From positions 23,087,756 through 23,151,755 of the forward strand of contig OX155965.1 of NCBI GenBank assembly GCA_944548615.1: DNA of 64,000 nucleotides. The letters are read 5' to 3'. This DNA comes from Micropterix aruncella. Its lineage: Eukaryota; Arthropoda; Insecta; Lepidoptera; Micropterigidae. Positions within the stretch are counted from its first letter, which is position 1. Each line of letters opens with the position of its first letter. The notes under the pieces are model-generated. The model saw only the letters and a program-made list of their open reading frames with translations. It had not been told where the DNA came from and searched no databases. The translations under genes were made by a program, and so were the position numbers. Below are positions 10,481 to 22,850 of this stretch, piece after piece.

Positions 10481-12560
10481 CTTACAGTAACTTGTACATT
10501 ACTACTTATAGTATATTGCGACAACGTCCAAGAGCGGTAAATCCGCTAATTGGATACAAATGTAATGAATGTACAGTCTGGCCAGAAAGAGTAGATCCTA
10601 CGTTTTGGGAAAAAATATTTATATTGCAACACGGTAGTGTGAGAATAGTAAGATTAAATAATTTAGGGATATATTATCTGAGTACCGTCTCCCAAGAGGC
10701 GTATTGTATTCAGACTGATGTTTCTGCTCCTTTACTGATCGTATCACGTAACATCGACGTTTGAATTATCGTGAGCTTGAAAGCAAAAGATAAAAACGTT
10801 AGCTGTGCCTCCGTTTAATAATTATTAATTTCGACTACGATTGAGACATTTAGATACCAACCATTTGTGGTTAAACTATAAGAAATGTCAAACAAAACAT
10901 AACCTCACAATGTATCTAGAAGGACATCTTGAGACACTGAAAACGTCTTATCTAGTTCCGATTCGAATAGTTTTGTTCATTTTCAACGCAAAATAATATG
11001 AATGTACGCAACTACGAAAAAAACAGCTGTCATAAGGGTTAGTATTCCACATCAAAATATTTTCTCCCTACGTCGAATTAATTTCTACTCTTAATTGCGA
11101 GACTAATCTACATAACAGTAATTAGGTCGAAATTCGTATATAAGTAATATAATAGATTAAATATGGTATTTTACATACCTATAGAATTAGATTGCTACAT
11201 TTTGACAACCCTTCTGCACCGGCGAAATGCAGGTGGCGCTGATAGCATTAATGCCGAGACTAATAGCAATGCATTCGGCCATCTATAATAACACTGATGG
11301 CTTTTTAAAAAATAACTGATTGATTATGATAACAATAATAAAATTTAATCATAAATAGTGTAATCTATCGCATTTTTTATATACAGTGATTACTTCACAG
11401 ACATTATTCGCAGATAGAATGCCATCTATTTGTCTATCTGAACTTAAAGTGCGTAATTATTACTTATTGAAACTTGTATACCAAATTAAAAATTGACATC
11501 TTTATGTAAATGATATTGAAATAATAAGAGCTATGATTAAAAAATTCGTTTGCTTTTATATTATTATTTTATCTCGAGATAGGATATAGGCGTGCTTGCT
11601 TAGAGCGCCATCAATGATATGGAAAACCCTGAAGGGTGTCGTGAAATACGACGATCAAATCTGCGATTGATTGATTCTGCTTGGAGTTAACAACTAGGAA
11701 ACCAAAGCATGATAGGGTAGAATGAAAAAATATATAGCGCTGATTATGATGATGACATAGATATAATAATAATAATATACCTATATTCAGTGCAAAATTC
11801 TTAGGCAATGCAACACATATTATCTGAGTAATAACCTCAAGTTTAACTAAATACGCAATTAATAAAAACACCTGTATAAAGCAGTTGACCGAGTTTTAAG
11901 TTTTTTTCATCATTAATGAGGAACGATGCCATCGCCAACGGTTGGTTTATGACACTAATTACTATTGACCCATTAATTTATAAATTAATTTATAATGGCA
12001 ATGTACAGAGTTTGCTACAGCGTAACACGACGATCATACGGTTATATGTCACTTTACCGTGGAATAAAATTTAACCAAAAAAGAAATAAACCCACAGCAA
12101 ATTACGTCACGCTTGTATGTGATGACCAGTCCCATTCCTCCAAACTATGTGGTAACTAGGGCCAGTTTAAAAAAGAAACATAACAAGTTTAAAAGAAGAA
12201 AAAACTAGTAGGTATACAAAAAAAGAATTAAAAACGAACAAAAAAGTAATTTCGGTACCTACCTACCTAGATTATTTTTTAAAAAACTTAAATGGACATT
12301 ATAACGTAAATTTAAAAAATATAAATATTTAACAGAAAACACAAAAATGTACATGTTGAAATTGATAGAAAATAAAATGCGCTTAATATGATTTTAATAA
12401 TAAATCATGTAATCATAACAGCAAAAATATACAATATTTTGTTACGAATTGCTTTTGTGGAGGGATGAGGGGTCTAGTTATAAGCTACGTGATGAAATAA
12501 AAATCAGAAAAAATATATAAACAACAAGGAAATTGTCCCAAAGTTTCAGACAAAGTATCT
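10481..12560. other. AT-rich stretch without genes
   Basis: Nothing coding is recognised; the 90-codon frame at 10492-10764 and the 86-codon minus frame at 11611-11871 show no motif. One repeat pair lies inside (11165-11250). Confidence 0.5.
11165..11250 (+). repeat. Short dispersed repeat, pair with 31565-31660
   Basis: GGCGAAATGCAGGTGGCGCT followed by GATAGCATT occurs here and, inverted, at 31565-31595. Weaker similarity continues upstream for about 50 bases. Origin unknown. Confidence 0.65.
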
Positions 12561-12814
12561 TCGGCGCCCGCACTACATCGCTTGGCGATAGCAAGCGGCG
12601 AGTAGCGTCGGACCTCGAACGAAAATGTATGACGATATGGAATTCAACATTGATTTTTGTGAGATAGTCGAGAAACATCTATCATAATATGAGTAGGTAC
12701 AATCGCATTATATGACTTAAAATGTATAGAGATAGAGGTTAGGGCATAAGAGTGCATCCACTTCGCACGGTTTCGCAATGACTGAGCGACTAAATGCCTT
12801 TTCTGTATAGTTTG

Positions 12815-12935
12815 GTCACGTCGCGTTCGCGCCACGTCCGTGGCGCGGACGCGACGTGGACGTGGCGCGGTCGCGTCCGCGCCAGGTCCACGTCGCGTCT
12901 GCGCCGACGCCTGCGCCACGTCTCTTCTGTCCTGA
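12815..12935. repeat. GC-rich palindromic cluster
   Basis: Repeated and inverted versions of CACGTCGCG, CGCGCCACGTCC and GTGGCGCGGACGCGACGTGG alternate over about 120 bases in an otherwise AT-rich region. It could fold strongly. It may be the core of a decayed inverted-repeat element; similar CGCGTCCG-type words appear at 61885-62391. Confidence 0.6.
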
Positions 12936-13004
12936 CTCCGCCTCACATGACAGTTCAATTAACGAGTCTGACAATTGAATCCGATAAATCTGTCTCGGAT
13001 TCTA

Positions 13005-13382
13005 CAGGTGGGTTTTTAATTATTTACACTTTGAAGCGAGTGAATCAGTACGAGTAAATAAGCACTTTATAACAAAACATGAGAAAAAACACAAAAAAGT
13101 TTTTCTGATGTTTATTAAAATTTTATTTTTTTATGTTTTTATAAATAGTATAAAAATATCTGAGCGCGTTGCGCTATCTGTCGGTCGGTAAAAAATAGTA
13201 AATATTGTTAATTCTCGATATTTTAACTATTGCTAGATGGCGCAACGCGTGAAACAACTTGTCAAACTTATATTTATGAGTCAAAATTTAAAAAAAAATG
13301 TTTTAATATTTCTATCAAAAGTTGTTTATTTGCTCGTACTGATTCACCCATTTCAAGAATGTTATAATTAAAAACTTACCAG
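13005..13382. mobile_element. Foldback MITE, family M1, complete copy
   Basis: The ends are inverted: CAGGTGGGTTTTTAATTA on the left, the complement of CTGGTAAGTTTTTAATTA on the right (15 of 18 match). Just inside, GTGAATCAGTACGAGTAAATA is mirrored by TATTTGCTCGTACTGATTCAC. A central palindrome contains TGCGCTATCTGTCGGTCGGT opposite GCTAGATGGCGCA. No coding potential. Other pieces are at 297-482, 16106-16589, 32355-32530 and 33146-33200. Confidence 0.78.
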
Positions 13383-13608
13383 ATATTGACTGAATTGGGT
13401 TCCTTATCCACGCTTGGTTGCTGATGATTGGAGGAAAATATTTGTTCAGATTAGTCTCCAGTCCTAAATAATGTTCCTTGATAAGAGCTGAAGTATGGTG
13501 CCGCGATAAATGACGTGCCACGCCATTTGATCGTTTATGAGTATGATTGATTTAAACAACAATTTAAGGAGATAATGCTGCGAGTCGGTATTTTATTTTC
13601 TTCGGCCA

Positions 13609-14263
13609 CCTCAGGAAATTTTAACGATTAGTCGTTCTATCTCCCTGGAGTGAGCGTAGAAGACTTGGGGACAAAACAGTCCACCATCTAGCTACGTCAC
13701 AAGCCCGTACGAGGCCAACGCCTTAACCGCGAGATAGTCAGGAATGTTACCTGGCGGGCCGACACTCACGCCCTTACTTCCAATTGTGACCAGATTACTC
13801 CGGTCTCTCGATTGGTTACGAGTTCGAGGTCGCTTGCGCGGTCCTCTCCCTTACAAAGCGGTGAAACGGTGTATACCGAATCTATCGCGGACCACAGCGT
13901 CCTTTGCCCTACTGTTCACCCAGGATCGGATGGCCGATGGTCGTTTCAAGAGCAGTCGCCGTAAGGTATATAGTCGCCATAACCATCGCCGCTCTATAGG
14001 AAACAGTACTGCTTCCAGACTCCCCCGATTGTTAGTCAGAGTGCACAGTCGATTGGCTTACGTCGCACGGTGCGCAGACCGTCCACGAGCGCCAGAAGTT
14101 TGATTCTTAGGGGAAACTAACCATAGGGTCAGAGTCCTACCCAGGCTCGCACTTCATTCGTGGAGGCCGTCGGATAGGTGTTGACCCGTGAGTGTGACCA
14201 ACCCTGAACAGAATGGGTCTTCGTGGCCAACTCAGCAAGGGCCCATTAACTCCCTAATGGGTA
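13609..14263 (-). mobile_element. SINE-like retroposon copy B
   Basis: A copy of 655 bp between a perfect 14-bp direct repeat ATTTTCTTCGGCCA (13595-13608 and 14264-14277). Sense is minus. The 5' end reads AGGGAGTTAATGGGCCC, followed by the A-box-like TTGCTGAGTTGG and the B-box-like GGGTCAACACC. The 3' end stops about 40 bases short of the end of copies C and D. The 119-codon frame at 13744-14103 is antisense to the element and is judged non-coding. Confidence 0.87.
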
Positions 14264-14279
14264 ATTTTCTTCGGCCAGT

Positions 14280-15400
14280 GCTGGGTCGCGACCCATTACC
14301 ATTTGGGAAACGCTGTTATAGCAGATTGTATTAGTTATTAGTAGGTGGCAATAGAAATCGCAAGTGGCCATTGCAAAAAAACGTGTCGCGTCGCGAGTCG
14401 CGAGTTTCCCACGACATCACCGCGGCCGCCCAGTCGGCTACTTTGATCGGTAAAACAACCTCTGCATTCTGAATTAGAGGGAAAAAATCGCGGCTGCAAT
14501 TGAAACTAGATAATTGACTTCGATGACGATACAGCGTCAATTCGTTGATTTAGCGTGTATCGGCCATGTTGCAAATCAATCGCTCCACAGAAAGGAACAT
14601 TTGTCACTTTTCATAAAATGTGTTGTTTTTTATTTGATCTGATTTCTATACTAGAGTCACGCCCCCGCCATCAACTTATATACCTACCGTTCAACCGATC
14701 GATATGAACATTGATATTTATTTATTTATTTTTAGGAAAACCAACAGCTAATTATAATTTAACAAAAAGAGGAGTAGGATAACAGAGAGCCAATTAAAGG
14801 TTTTCACGTTTAAGTAAAGTTGTAGAAACATATGTAACCTTTCAAATAAAACTATCGATTGAAAATGCATCAAAAATTATTCAACAATTAATGCTAAAGA
14901 ATTCACTGTTCAGCCGCTGCCTAGCTGAATTAATACTCGTACAGAATAGATCAAAGTCAAAGCGTTTAATCAAATAATTACAATTGTCACTTGTTGCCAC
15001 AGAAATGCATTTTGCCTATAGTTGGTACCAGCATGAGGAACATGAAGAGCAGGGTTAAATCTATTGAGTTGGAAGGAACACGGAGATAAATTTTATGTAT
15101 TTGGGAGATGATATTATATTTAGATGATATTATGATTAATACATATTATGTATTTGGGAGATGATAATATTTTCGCACTATCCGCTTTGTTGTATCTCGC
15201 CACTAGACGGCGCCGCATCAACTTCTATACTATTCAACCGATCGATCGCCTTGAAAATTGGCATTAGGCCTTTTTCAAATTCGGGACTTGACGAGTCCGG
15301 TTAAAATCGTAAAGTAGAATCCCGGAGTGTTTCGTGTAGATCGGAAACCAATGATACCGGTAAGTGTTTAGCTGTTGTTCATTTTGGAAACGGGATGCGA
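14280..15400. other. No recognised gene
   Basis: AT-rich. Two similar segments, CCATCAACTTATATACCTAC with TTCAACCGATCGAT after it (near 14668-14705) and GCATCAACTTCTATACTATT with CAACCGATCGAT (near 15213-15245), form a diverged direct repeat. Nothing coding. Confidence 0.5.
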
Positions 15401-15840
15401 TACTTGATCCGTATATGTGATGGAGATGGCTAATTTGAAGGGCGAGTCGACGCTCATAGGAGGGGCTCATAGGTCGGACTCCCTCTATCCCGTTCCCACA
15501 TTGATTCCTCCTGTGTTACACGTGGACTTTCCTTCTACGGATTCGTCTACTACACACCATCATCGGACTTATCTCCGTCATCCCCTCGGGGAGTATTATA
15601 TTCCGGGAAGCATCCTCCGATGATCTACCCTCATCATGATTCGCGCCCGATTGTCCAGCCGAAATCCAGATTTTCCCCATGCCGTCATCGTATGCGATCG
15701 TACGAGTGTAGGGGCGCCGGACGGGATCTCGCCCGAGGGAATGCATCAAGGAGCGGGGAGACTCAAGAAGCGAATCGGCCAGCATCGCCCTTTACCTGCC
15801 CTCGTGCGACCATGTATCACTAAAATCTAATACCGAGAAG
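15400..15840. other. GC-rich island of unknown origin
   Basis: This stretch is clearly richer in G and C than both flanks and holds overlapping open frames on both strands (15417-15623 and 15620-15823 plus, 15516-15785 minus), none with a recognisable motif. It is not repeated in the window. It could be part of a long terminal repeat or of an unrecognised element; I cannot assign it. Confidence 0.35.
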
Positions 15841-16105
15841 CCGAACCTGATTTAAGAGAATCTATATAGAGTAAAAGTTGTTACATTATCTGTGTTATGC
15901 CTCAAAAATCTTAAATTGTCCTTTCATAGATTAGTTATAACCTTGGTTAATAGAGTCAATTCTGAAGGAATCTTGAAGTTCAATATTTTCTATCTTTAGA
16001 ATTTTTAAAACTGTAAAAAGTAACTTTAAAAAGTTACAAGTTGTTTGTCAAAATAAATTCTACCCGGGTAGCACCAGGTAATATGATTGTTTTACTACAT
16101 TTACA

Positions 16106-16589
16106 CAGTGTGAGTTTTAGGTAAAATCAGTACGAGCATTGATTTTATTACACTATAAAATCAATGGTACTAGTAACTTACCTAATAAAATAAACTTACT
16201 TACTAAATAAAATAAAATAAAATAAAACTAAGCAACTTTTAATTTAAAAAAATGTAAAAAAACTAAATCAATTTTTTTTAAACTTTTATTTTTTGATTTT
16301 TATTTCACTTGAAAAGTTGAAGAACTTGACTGTTAAATAAAAGTTTGACAAGCGATTTAGCGCGCAGCGCCATCTATCGGTAGGTAAAATATAGCTAATA
16401 AACAATATTAGTGATATTTACCTACCGCTAGATGGCGCATCGTGCTCAGCGGCTTTTCTACTATTTAAAAAAAAAAATTTGTCAAAAACATTTTTTTTCT
16501 GATTTTTCCACATTTTTTAATCAAAAGTTCGTATGTGCTCGTACTGATTCACCCAATTCAAGAATGCTGGTTAATTAAAACTCACCCTG
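16106..16589. mobile_element. Foldback MITE, family M1, copy
   Basis: Inverted ends CAGTGTGAGTTTTA (left) and TAAAACTCACCCTG (right) match at 13 of 14 positions. A central palindrome pairs GCGCCATCTATCGGTAGGTA with TACCTACCGCTAGATGGCGC. GCTCGTACTGATTCACCC near the right end is shared with 13340-13360. Longer than the 13-kb copy because of AT-rich expansion in the arms. Confidence 0.75.
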
Positions 16590-17190
16590 TATAATCAATG
16601 GCAGCGCCAACCTACTTCGAATGCTCTTTCAGGCCGAGTGTTGACATGTTTATTTTATTACACTGCACTGCAATGAATAAAATCCATCCGAAGATAAGCC
16701 TACGTGCCTAATTGAATCGTTCTCATTGTCTGCGGATATTTATGCGAGTATCTAGCTGGGTAGGATTGTCTTGTATTGTAGCCAGCTAGGTAGGTGGCAG
16801 TTGGCACATTCAATTGCTTGAACGATACCAGCCGTCGAAGCCTACTTGTCGGCGCTTTGACAATTGCCGTTTTTATGGAGCACGTTTAACCTCTTGACTC
16901 GATGACGTAACGAAATCGGGAGTCGGTGCAGTCACTTGCATGTTCGCGATATCGCATTCGCAATACTATTGATTCTAAGTGTAAACCAACTGATTGAATA
17001 TGCACGATAAACAGCCACATAACCAAAATGAATTGGCGGAATTGGACCTTGGAGTCTATGCTTGAAAAGTTTAGCGTGCTGTATTTGTCTATGGTGTAGA
17101 AAACCGTGGATTATAGTTTTTTGAGATACTTGCATAACAGGGATACATTTCATGCAACTTTGTGAAAAAAAACTTTCTTAATCTGTCGTT

Positions 17191-17439
17191 TTCCAACTCT
17201 GGGGCAGCGCTAGCGACTCAAATATTAATGTCATACAGAGACTACAGAAAAAGATCTTGAGATCAATAGCAAATGTACCGTGGTATATTACCAACAATGA
17301 ACTACATCAAAACCTGTCTGTGAGCACAGTAAAGGAGGAAATCCGAAACACATCAGAGAGATATAAGCAGCGGCTAATTAATCATCCTAACAAATTAGCA
17401 CGCCAGCTAATGACACGCAGAACTACGCAAAACGACTGA
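17191..17439 (+). pseudogene. Jockey-clade LINE, RT C-terminal fragment
   Basis: The frame is open from 17191 and reads FQLWGSASDSNINVIQRLQK, then KKILRSIANVPWYITNNELH, then a VKEEI..Y..RL..HPN.LA pattern up to the stop at 17437-17439. This series (leucine-rich LRSI, NAPW-like motif, HPN..A) is the conserved C-terminus of Jockey-clade ORF2 proteins. Catalytic RT blocks are missing, so it is a 5'-truncated or rearranged tail. Downstream bases GACTGAAGCGACACAACATC look like the continuation in another frame. Confidence 0.75.
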
Positions 17440-17540
17440 AGCGACACAACATCCTAGAGCTTCAAGACAGACAGTAGCTCTAGGCCTTAAGGATGAGTGG
17501 ATGCTCTCGCTGGTGAGCACATTCTGCAAGAGATTAAGCT

Positions 17541-17846
17541 ATGTCACCACATCGACTCATAGTCCTTCGACTGATTGCCGATAAACCAGAAACAAAAAAA
17601 AAACAAAAAAACTGTCGTTTCAATTACAATACAAAAGATTATGAGGCGGACCTACTATTTAAAAGACCTACCTTTCAAATTGGCTCAGTAAATGATGCTC
17701 TATGCCTTTTAAAAATAATGAATGGCATATTTAAGTGCTCTGACCTGGTAGGTGAGCGCTCAATGAGAACCACGCGTCAATTTCACCTTTTTCGATTGCC
17801 ACTTTCCAGAAACTCACACGCTGTTGCGAACTTTACGAAACCCTAA
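17541..17846 (+). pseudogene. RT C-terminal-like fragment, uncertain
   Basis: A 101-codon frame with VNDALCLLKIMNGIFKCSDL and TTRQFHLFRLPLSRNSHAVA. The spacing of LLKI.NG...CSDL, an FHLF..PLSRNSHA block and a basic tail resembles the C-terminal region of some non-LTR reverse transcriptases, but no catalytic motif is present. Upstream (17440-17540) is not similar to the Jockey fragment beside it, so it is probably a different element. AT-rich ATT repeats follow after 17940. Confidence 0.4.
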
Positions 17847-17849
17847 GAA

Positions 17850-18490
17850 CTTTAACAACTACGTAAGCACCTTCAAATACCCTGTAAATGAAACCCTAGC
17901 CAATACAATAAACTGACTATTTTTAGGTATTTTACTCATTAATTATTATTACTATTATTATAATTTATACACGCTATTACTACTATTATACTCACTTACA
18001 CTCTACACCCATACACTCAACCCACTTACACACAGTTGGTCCGGTTTTGTAACTGCCTGTATATTATGTGCAAAAAAGATTCATTCCTTCATTTATTCAA
18101 ATATGCATGTTTAATTTTCATATATGTACAATTGTGGCATGGAATAGCTTTTAACCACTGGAATGCCAACACCACCGATCGGTGGGTTTTCCGTTGCGAC
18201 AATTCGTTGGCGGCCGATTTCCGTATTTATGCAATTATGCAGTTAAATGCGGTAAAAGTCGCATCTATTAAATAATCCATTTTTATATATTAGTATGCGT
18301 GCACTAACGCCCATTAAAAACAAATGTTCGAGGGTTGAAAACATGCATTTGTGAGTTTCATTCCCATAACTGGCCTTTGAAGGGTTAATATATCATGGAC
18401 AAACGCGGTTTTTGCTAAAATTACGAGCCAATAGTCGATGTCCACACCTAAAATCCTCCTCGCTACAAATATTAGTACAACTGAATTCCT
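17850..18490. other. No recognised gene
   Basis: AT-rich non-coding DNA with an (ATT)n-like patch near 17940-17970 and a short GC palindrome ACCACCGATCGGTGGGT near 18170. No family assigned. Confidence 0.5.
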
Positions 18491-18493
18491 TAT

Positions 18494-19025
18494 GGGGCCT
18501 TTGACATATTACGTAATCGCCGAGGGGGAGGGGGGGGGGGGGGGGGGTTAGAAACTGAGGCTTACGCTATATTACGTGGGGGTGGGGGTTGCCCGTCCTG
18601 ATTACGTAATCAACTTTGGTCACCGCATCGCAATTTTTGGTCTAAACCGTACCGTAAACCGGTCATTACTCGTAAATGTGCATTTCCAAATGCATTCTTA
18701 AATATTTTTTTCTTTTTAATACCATCTTTACAGCCACCGCGGTCTGAAGATTGGGAGCTGTAAAATAAACCAAAGAGTGTGAGATTTTGTAATTGCTTTG
18801 AATCAATAAAGTACATTTTTAAAAGTATCAGTGTTTTTTCCACTTGCCGTCTTCAAACACTTTACAAATGCTGGGTTCACGTTTTTTTACATTTTCCGCA
18901 AATTAGATCTCTTACGTAATTTTGGTGGGGCTGGAGGAGGAAGGGGGCGGGCGCTGATTACGTCTGTTGACATGGGGAGGTCGAAAATTCAAAATACGGG
19001 ATTACGTAATATGTGGACGGCCTCT
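18494..19025. mobile_element. Inverted-repeat DNA element with ATTACGTAAT ends
   Basis: The left end GGGGCCTTTGACATATTACG mirrors the right end CGTAATATGTGGACGGCCTC; both contain the word ATATTACGTAAT. Internal ATTACGTAATC copies near 18600 and 18955 suggest sub-terminal repeats. An 18-base G run lies at 18530-18547. No transposase frame is seen; superfamily undetermined. Confidence 0.6.
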
Positions 19026-20850
19026 ATTCCCTGTATTACACTCTTGCATTTTGCATCGATACGGTGTAGACTGTAGATGGTGAGAGGAACGCTACACCCG
19101 ACAGCGCAGTCGCATTACAGAAAAGATGAATGTTACATGCGGTAAATCTATTTGTCGCCGTCTCCTCAATTAAACCCTCGGCGTAACGCGATGGTCGCCG
19201 GCGAAATACCAAGTTTGGTTCGTCGCAACGTGTTCGCGGACAGGTTGTTTTCGAGCCGACTATACCGTCTAACGTTTAATGATTCTACCGCAACTTATAT
19301 CCCAATTAACACATACCAAATGCTCGTTCACAACCTGTCACTGTTATCAACGCGTAACATCATGTACCAGGAGCGGTCGCCAACTTAAAATACTGCCAAT
19401 TAAATATCTGACGTGGAAAATTAAACCACAAGTCGAGCCTGTGAAGGTCGGGAACCTAATAAAGTCTTAAATATAGCTGTTCTGCGAATAAACATTTAAT
19501 ACAGATTTGAAGGCGTAGCCACGCGAAGTGTTTCGATTTTGTTGCCCGTCAGCGTAAGTAAATAAATTTAAAAATTATTCTGGCAACACTAAAATTAATA
19601 GCGCCAGCTCCCCGTTTCCCGCGCAAAGAACTGTCAGATTTCCCGCGTGTGTAACCGCGGTTTTTAGGATAGGCTCGTAAACCTGCTCTCGGTGAGTCCA
19701 TTCGTCAATTTCTCCGACTCGCTGACTGACACACACTTCCCGTGAAGTGATTCCGCGGGTGAATGGGCACTCGGCGACGCCATTCGCCCACGCGGCCTTC
19801 CGCTATGATTGATTTGACATAATTGAATATTCAAGGGTATCTATCGGCGGTGGGTGGGTGTTGATTATAATTTTTATGTCACACAAGAGGCCGTGTGGGC
19901 CACCGATGGCTTCACTGCCTGCGCGGAGAAGAGAGATTTTATTTAATAGGGCAAATATTCTTCTTCTTCTTCTAAGTGTCACGTACAAAACGTAGGGTTG
20001 CCATGCATCTGGGTTTCCCCGGAATCCGTTGTTCTTTACCAAAATATAATAATTTATTTAAAAAAACACGATTGCCGTTACAGAATGGGAACTATTGTGC
20101 TTATAATTATTACAAAAAAACTTGTTCGAGCTGAACATTACGAGCTTTTTTAGAGAATAATGTTTTTTTATTGAAACAATATTCGTTAAAACAAAATTCA
20201 ATTTACATAAACTCGGTTATGGCACCGTTGACGCGTGTTATCTCTATCCAGTGCTTAAAGACGATTGCGCATACCGTTAGTCAGTCGACAGGCCATGTCC
20301 AAGGCTCGTGACGTCTTCCATTGGGCAATTGTCCTTTATGTGTCGTCGTGGCGTCGCAGGGCTGTACGCCCTGCGGTAGGAATCTCGTGATGATCTCGCG
20401 CCACTCGTGACGCTTTATATAGCCTCGTGCCTTGCGCCGCCAACGCACGCAGTCGGCTGCCCTTGGTGCTAAAGCAATATAACATTTTAAGCTATTGCAT
20501 AGCTTTTATCGCGGGCTAGGCCAGCGCGGCGACCGAATGAAGAAATTTCTTAACGAAAATTAATGATTTTAAACTGATAATTACGTCTAAACGAGTACTG
20601 CTTACGATTCGAAAAAAATATATGTTAAACAAGAACATTTTCCTAATATTCTTAGCTTTGAATATTTTAGATTTTGTTTATATTACATAGTGTAATTAAT
20701 TTGTGAAATTAGGTCTAACCGAACACAAAAACGACTACTACGCAAATACTATCTGACATATTATTATGAAACCTGCACCATTTTAAAGATAATTTAATTA
20801 TCTATCTTTTTATCTACGTTTTTTTGCTTTATCGAATAAAAAATTCGTGC
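19026..20850. other. No recognised gene
   Basis: Mixed composition, with a more GC-rich part at 19080-19780. No motif is found in the small open frames. One segment (20263-20400) is repeated at 61400-61540. Confidence 0.45.
20263..20400 (+). repeat. Dispersed repeat, pair with 61400-61540
   Basis: GTGGCGTCGCAGGGCTGTAC, followed by GCCCTGCGGTAGGA, resembles GTGGCGTCACAGGGCTGGAC plus GCCCTGCGGCAGGA at 61508-61543. Upstream, TCGTGACGTCTTCCA matches CCGTGACGTCTGCCA. The shared length is about 140 bases. Its class is unknown. Confidence 0.6.
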
Positions 20851-20852
20851 GC

Positions 20853-20947
20853 GGCGCTCTATCGGAAGATGTTTAAATTATTCCGAATCATTTGCTTTCG
20901 CAGCCGCAAATGATTCGGAATAATTTCAACGTTTTCCGATAGAGCGC
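20853..20947. repeat. 95-bp hairpin
   Basis: GCGCTCTATCGGAAGATGTT with AAATTATTCCGAATCATTTGC folds back on GCAAATGATTCGGAATAATT with TCAACGTTTTCCGATAGAGCGC. The arms are about 42 bases and the loop about 10. It looks like a very small foldback transposon; no other copy is seen in the window. Confidence 0.8.
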
Positions 20948-21535
20948 AGTTATCTGATATCAGAAAAAAAATATATAGAGTAAGTTTCAACAATCTGTAG
21001 ATTTGAAGGAAAATCTTGTCTGTAATTATGAAATCTCTGGAAAGCGTGGTCGCCCCATTCTTGTAAGTGTAGAGCGGAAACATGCATGCCGAATTGTTAT
21101 AATCTGCCTACAACTGCATCCTACGTTGTTGCGTTTAAAGAAATATTTCAGATCGCATAAATTAAGACGTTTCGAAAGCAAGATATACCTACCGCAATCT
21201 TTTCGCGGCCCTATACTCAAGTTTGACGCCCAGCGACTCGAGCCAGATCTTCGCTTGTCGAATAATTAAGCCGCTTTCTTGCCAGTCAGCCATGGACTCT
21301 AAATATAACTTTTTTATCGAGCTATTATGTTTTCCATTTAATTGTAAAGCGAATTAAAATTATTATTCCTGACAAACACTATTAAGTAACAGTGCTTTCG
21401 TTGCGGGACTGGCTAAACAGTATGGCAATACGCTTCCGGGACAGTTCATCAGTGTATTTATAGGTAGGTATAATATATAGTACATTCGTATCCAATTAGG
21501 GAATTTAACGCTCTTGTACGAGTCGCAATATACTA

Positions 21536-22205
21536 TAGGTACGGAATTTTCGCAAAAAACAGAAATTTCGCAATAAGAAAATTGAAATTATCGAAATTTC
21601 GCCAATATTCGCTATATACTGCATACAAAAAAAAACATTATAATAGACTTATCATTTATATTTAATATTAATTAAAAGCTAACATTGTTGTTCCTCCAAT
21701 ATTTTACCATTTAGAATCGTTCTGTCCGTAACGGCGACATTATATTTAATAAAGAAGCGTTTCGCTTCTACGATGTTCAACTAACAACGTATAAGTAACT
21801 AATTCTGTAACGCTGCTTCAGCAAAGGTTGAAAAGCAGCATTTAGTACCCCAGAATATGTTTTTAAAATTGGCGTCTTCATTCCTATTTACTAATTGAAA
21901 CATTAGGCGATGAAAGTGATTTATACCCATCAATCAGCTCATTTGGATAAAGTTCTCTGAAAAAAGGATTTCTTGAGAAGTTTTCGAGTAATGTATTTTG
22001 TTAAGGTGGTGACTTGTAGCCACAGATCGACAAAATAACTGACCAGTATGAAAGTAGGCTTCATTTGTTGTATTTAATCTCATCTGCAATTAAATTTTTG
22101 TGAAACTTTGTTCAGGTGCGTATTTTCGAATTTTTTCAAATTTCAAGAGATTTCACATAAATTCGCATCTATGGTATTTCGAAAAACGGAAAATCCGTAC
22201 CTCTA
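21536..22205. mobile_element. Possible inverted-repeat DNA transposon relic
   Basis: AGGTACGGAATTTTCG near the left edge mirrors CGAAAAACGGAAAATCCGTACCTCT at the right edge with small mismatches. Inside, the minus strand reads short protein-like stretches broken by stops, none long enough to identify. The end sequence suggests a decayed DNA transposon; superfamily not determined. Confidence 0.45.
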
Positions 22206-22462
22206 ACTTTAGGTAGTAATTTAAAAGCTACTGTAAGTAGCAGGTAGTTATTGCAACCCTTAGAAGAGTTACCTCTTGAAAGGGTTTATCTTCTTTTACC
22301 AAAAGAAGAATTTACCACGTGAAGTTTGTAACACCCGATGTTTCGGCGATATTGCAACCGCCGTTGTCCAGGGGAGACTGAAGCGCTGTCAATCGTCATC
22401 TGCGGGTAGACGGTAAACTGATGCTGTTACTTCGCAGATTTTAACTAGAATAGAATAGAATT

Positions 22463-22850
22463 TTAAAAGACCGCTGTGCACACAACACTAACCGTATCTT
22501 GCGTTACGTCCCTGCGCTCGTCGATGGGCATTAAGAACATTTTAAGAATATGGTTCCACATAGAAGTGCGTTTGTAACTGTCGTCTGCATTGAAATTATG
22601 TGGGGTTCTCCTTACTTCAATGGTTTTCCGGATCATGAGAGGAAAGTAAAATTGTTCTTTGGATAGCACAATGGGATTTTTAAACTGCACTCAGAGGTTA
22701 GTTCCGCTATCCAATATATGTAGGTTCTCAGATCGCCGATTTCTCTTGCTGAACCATTTTAACAGCTTTGATATGTTCCATCGGTTGAGTGGCTATGGGC
22801 CGTTTCGTTTGTCCAACGTAGGCTAAACCACGCCTGCTTTCGATTTTATG
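22463..22850 (-). pseudogene. GIY-YIG endonuclease of the Penelope-like element
   Basis: On the minus strand the frame reads PGVHKIESRRGLAYVGQTKR, followed by PIATQPMEHIKAV and EKSAI. The VH...YVG pair occupies the place of GIY...YIG, and QTKR..A....EHI is the conserved helix after it. The lower part reads FKNPIVLSKEQFYFPLMIRK and PHNFNADDSYK. In the family this nuclease nicks the target for element insertion. At least one stop follows EKSAI and another lies before FKNPIV. A better preserved version is at 39195-39421 on the plus strand. Confidence 0.78.

Noticed and set aside
13744..14103. An open frame conserved in three SINE-like copies (also 34504-34752 and 38724-38999), with TTASFA.LFTQDR and FKSSRRKV.
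   Set aside because: It is antisense to the element as defined by truncation and promoter boxes, it is broken in copies A, E and F, and the shared residues follow from copies being nearly identical DNA. A dN/dS test would settle it.
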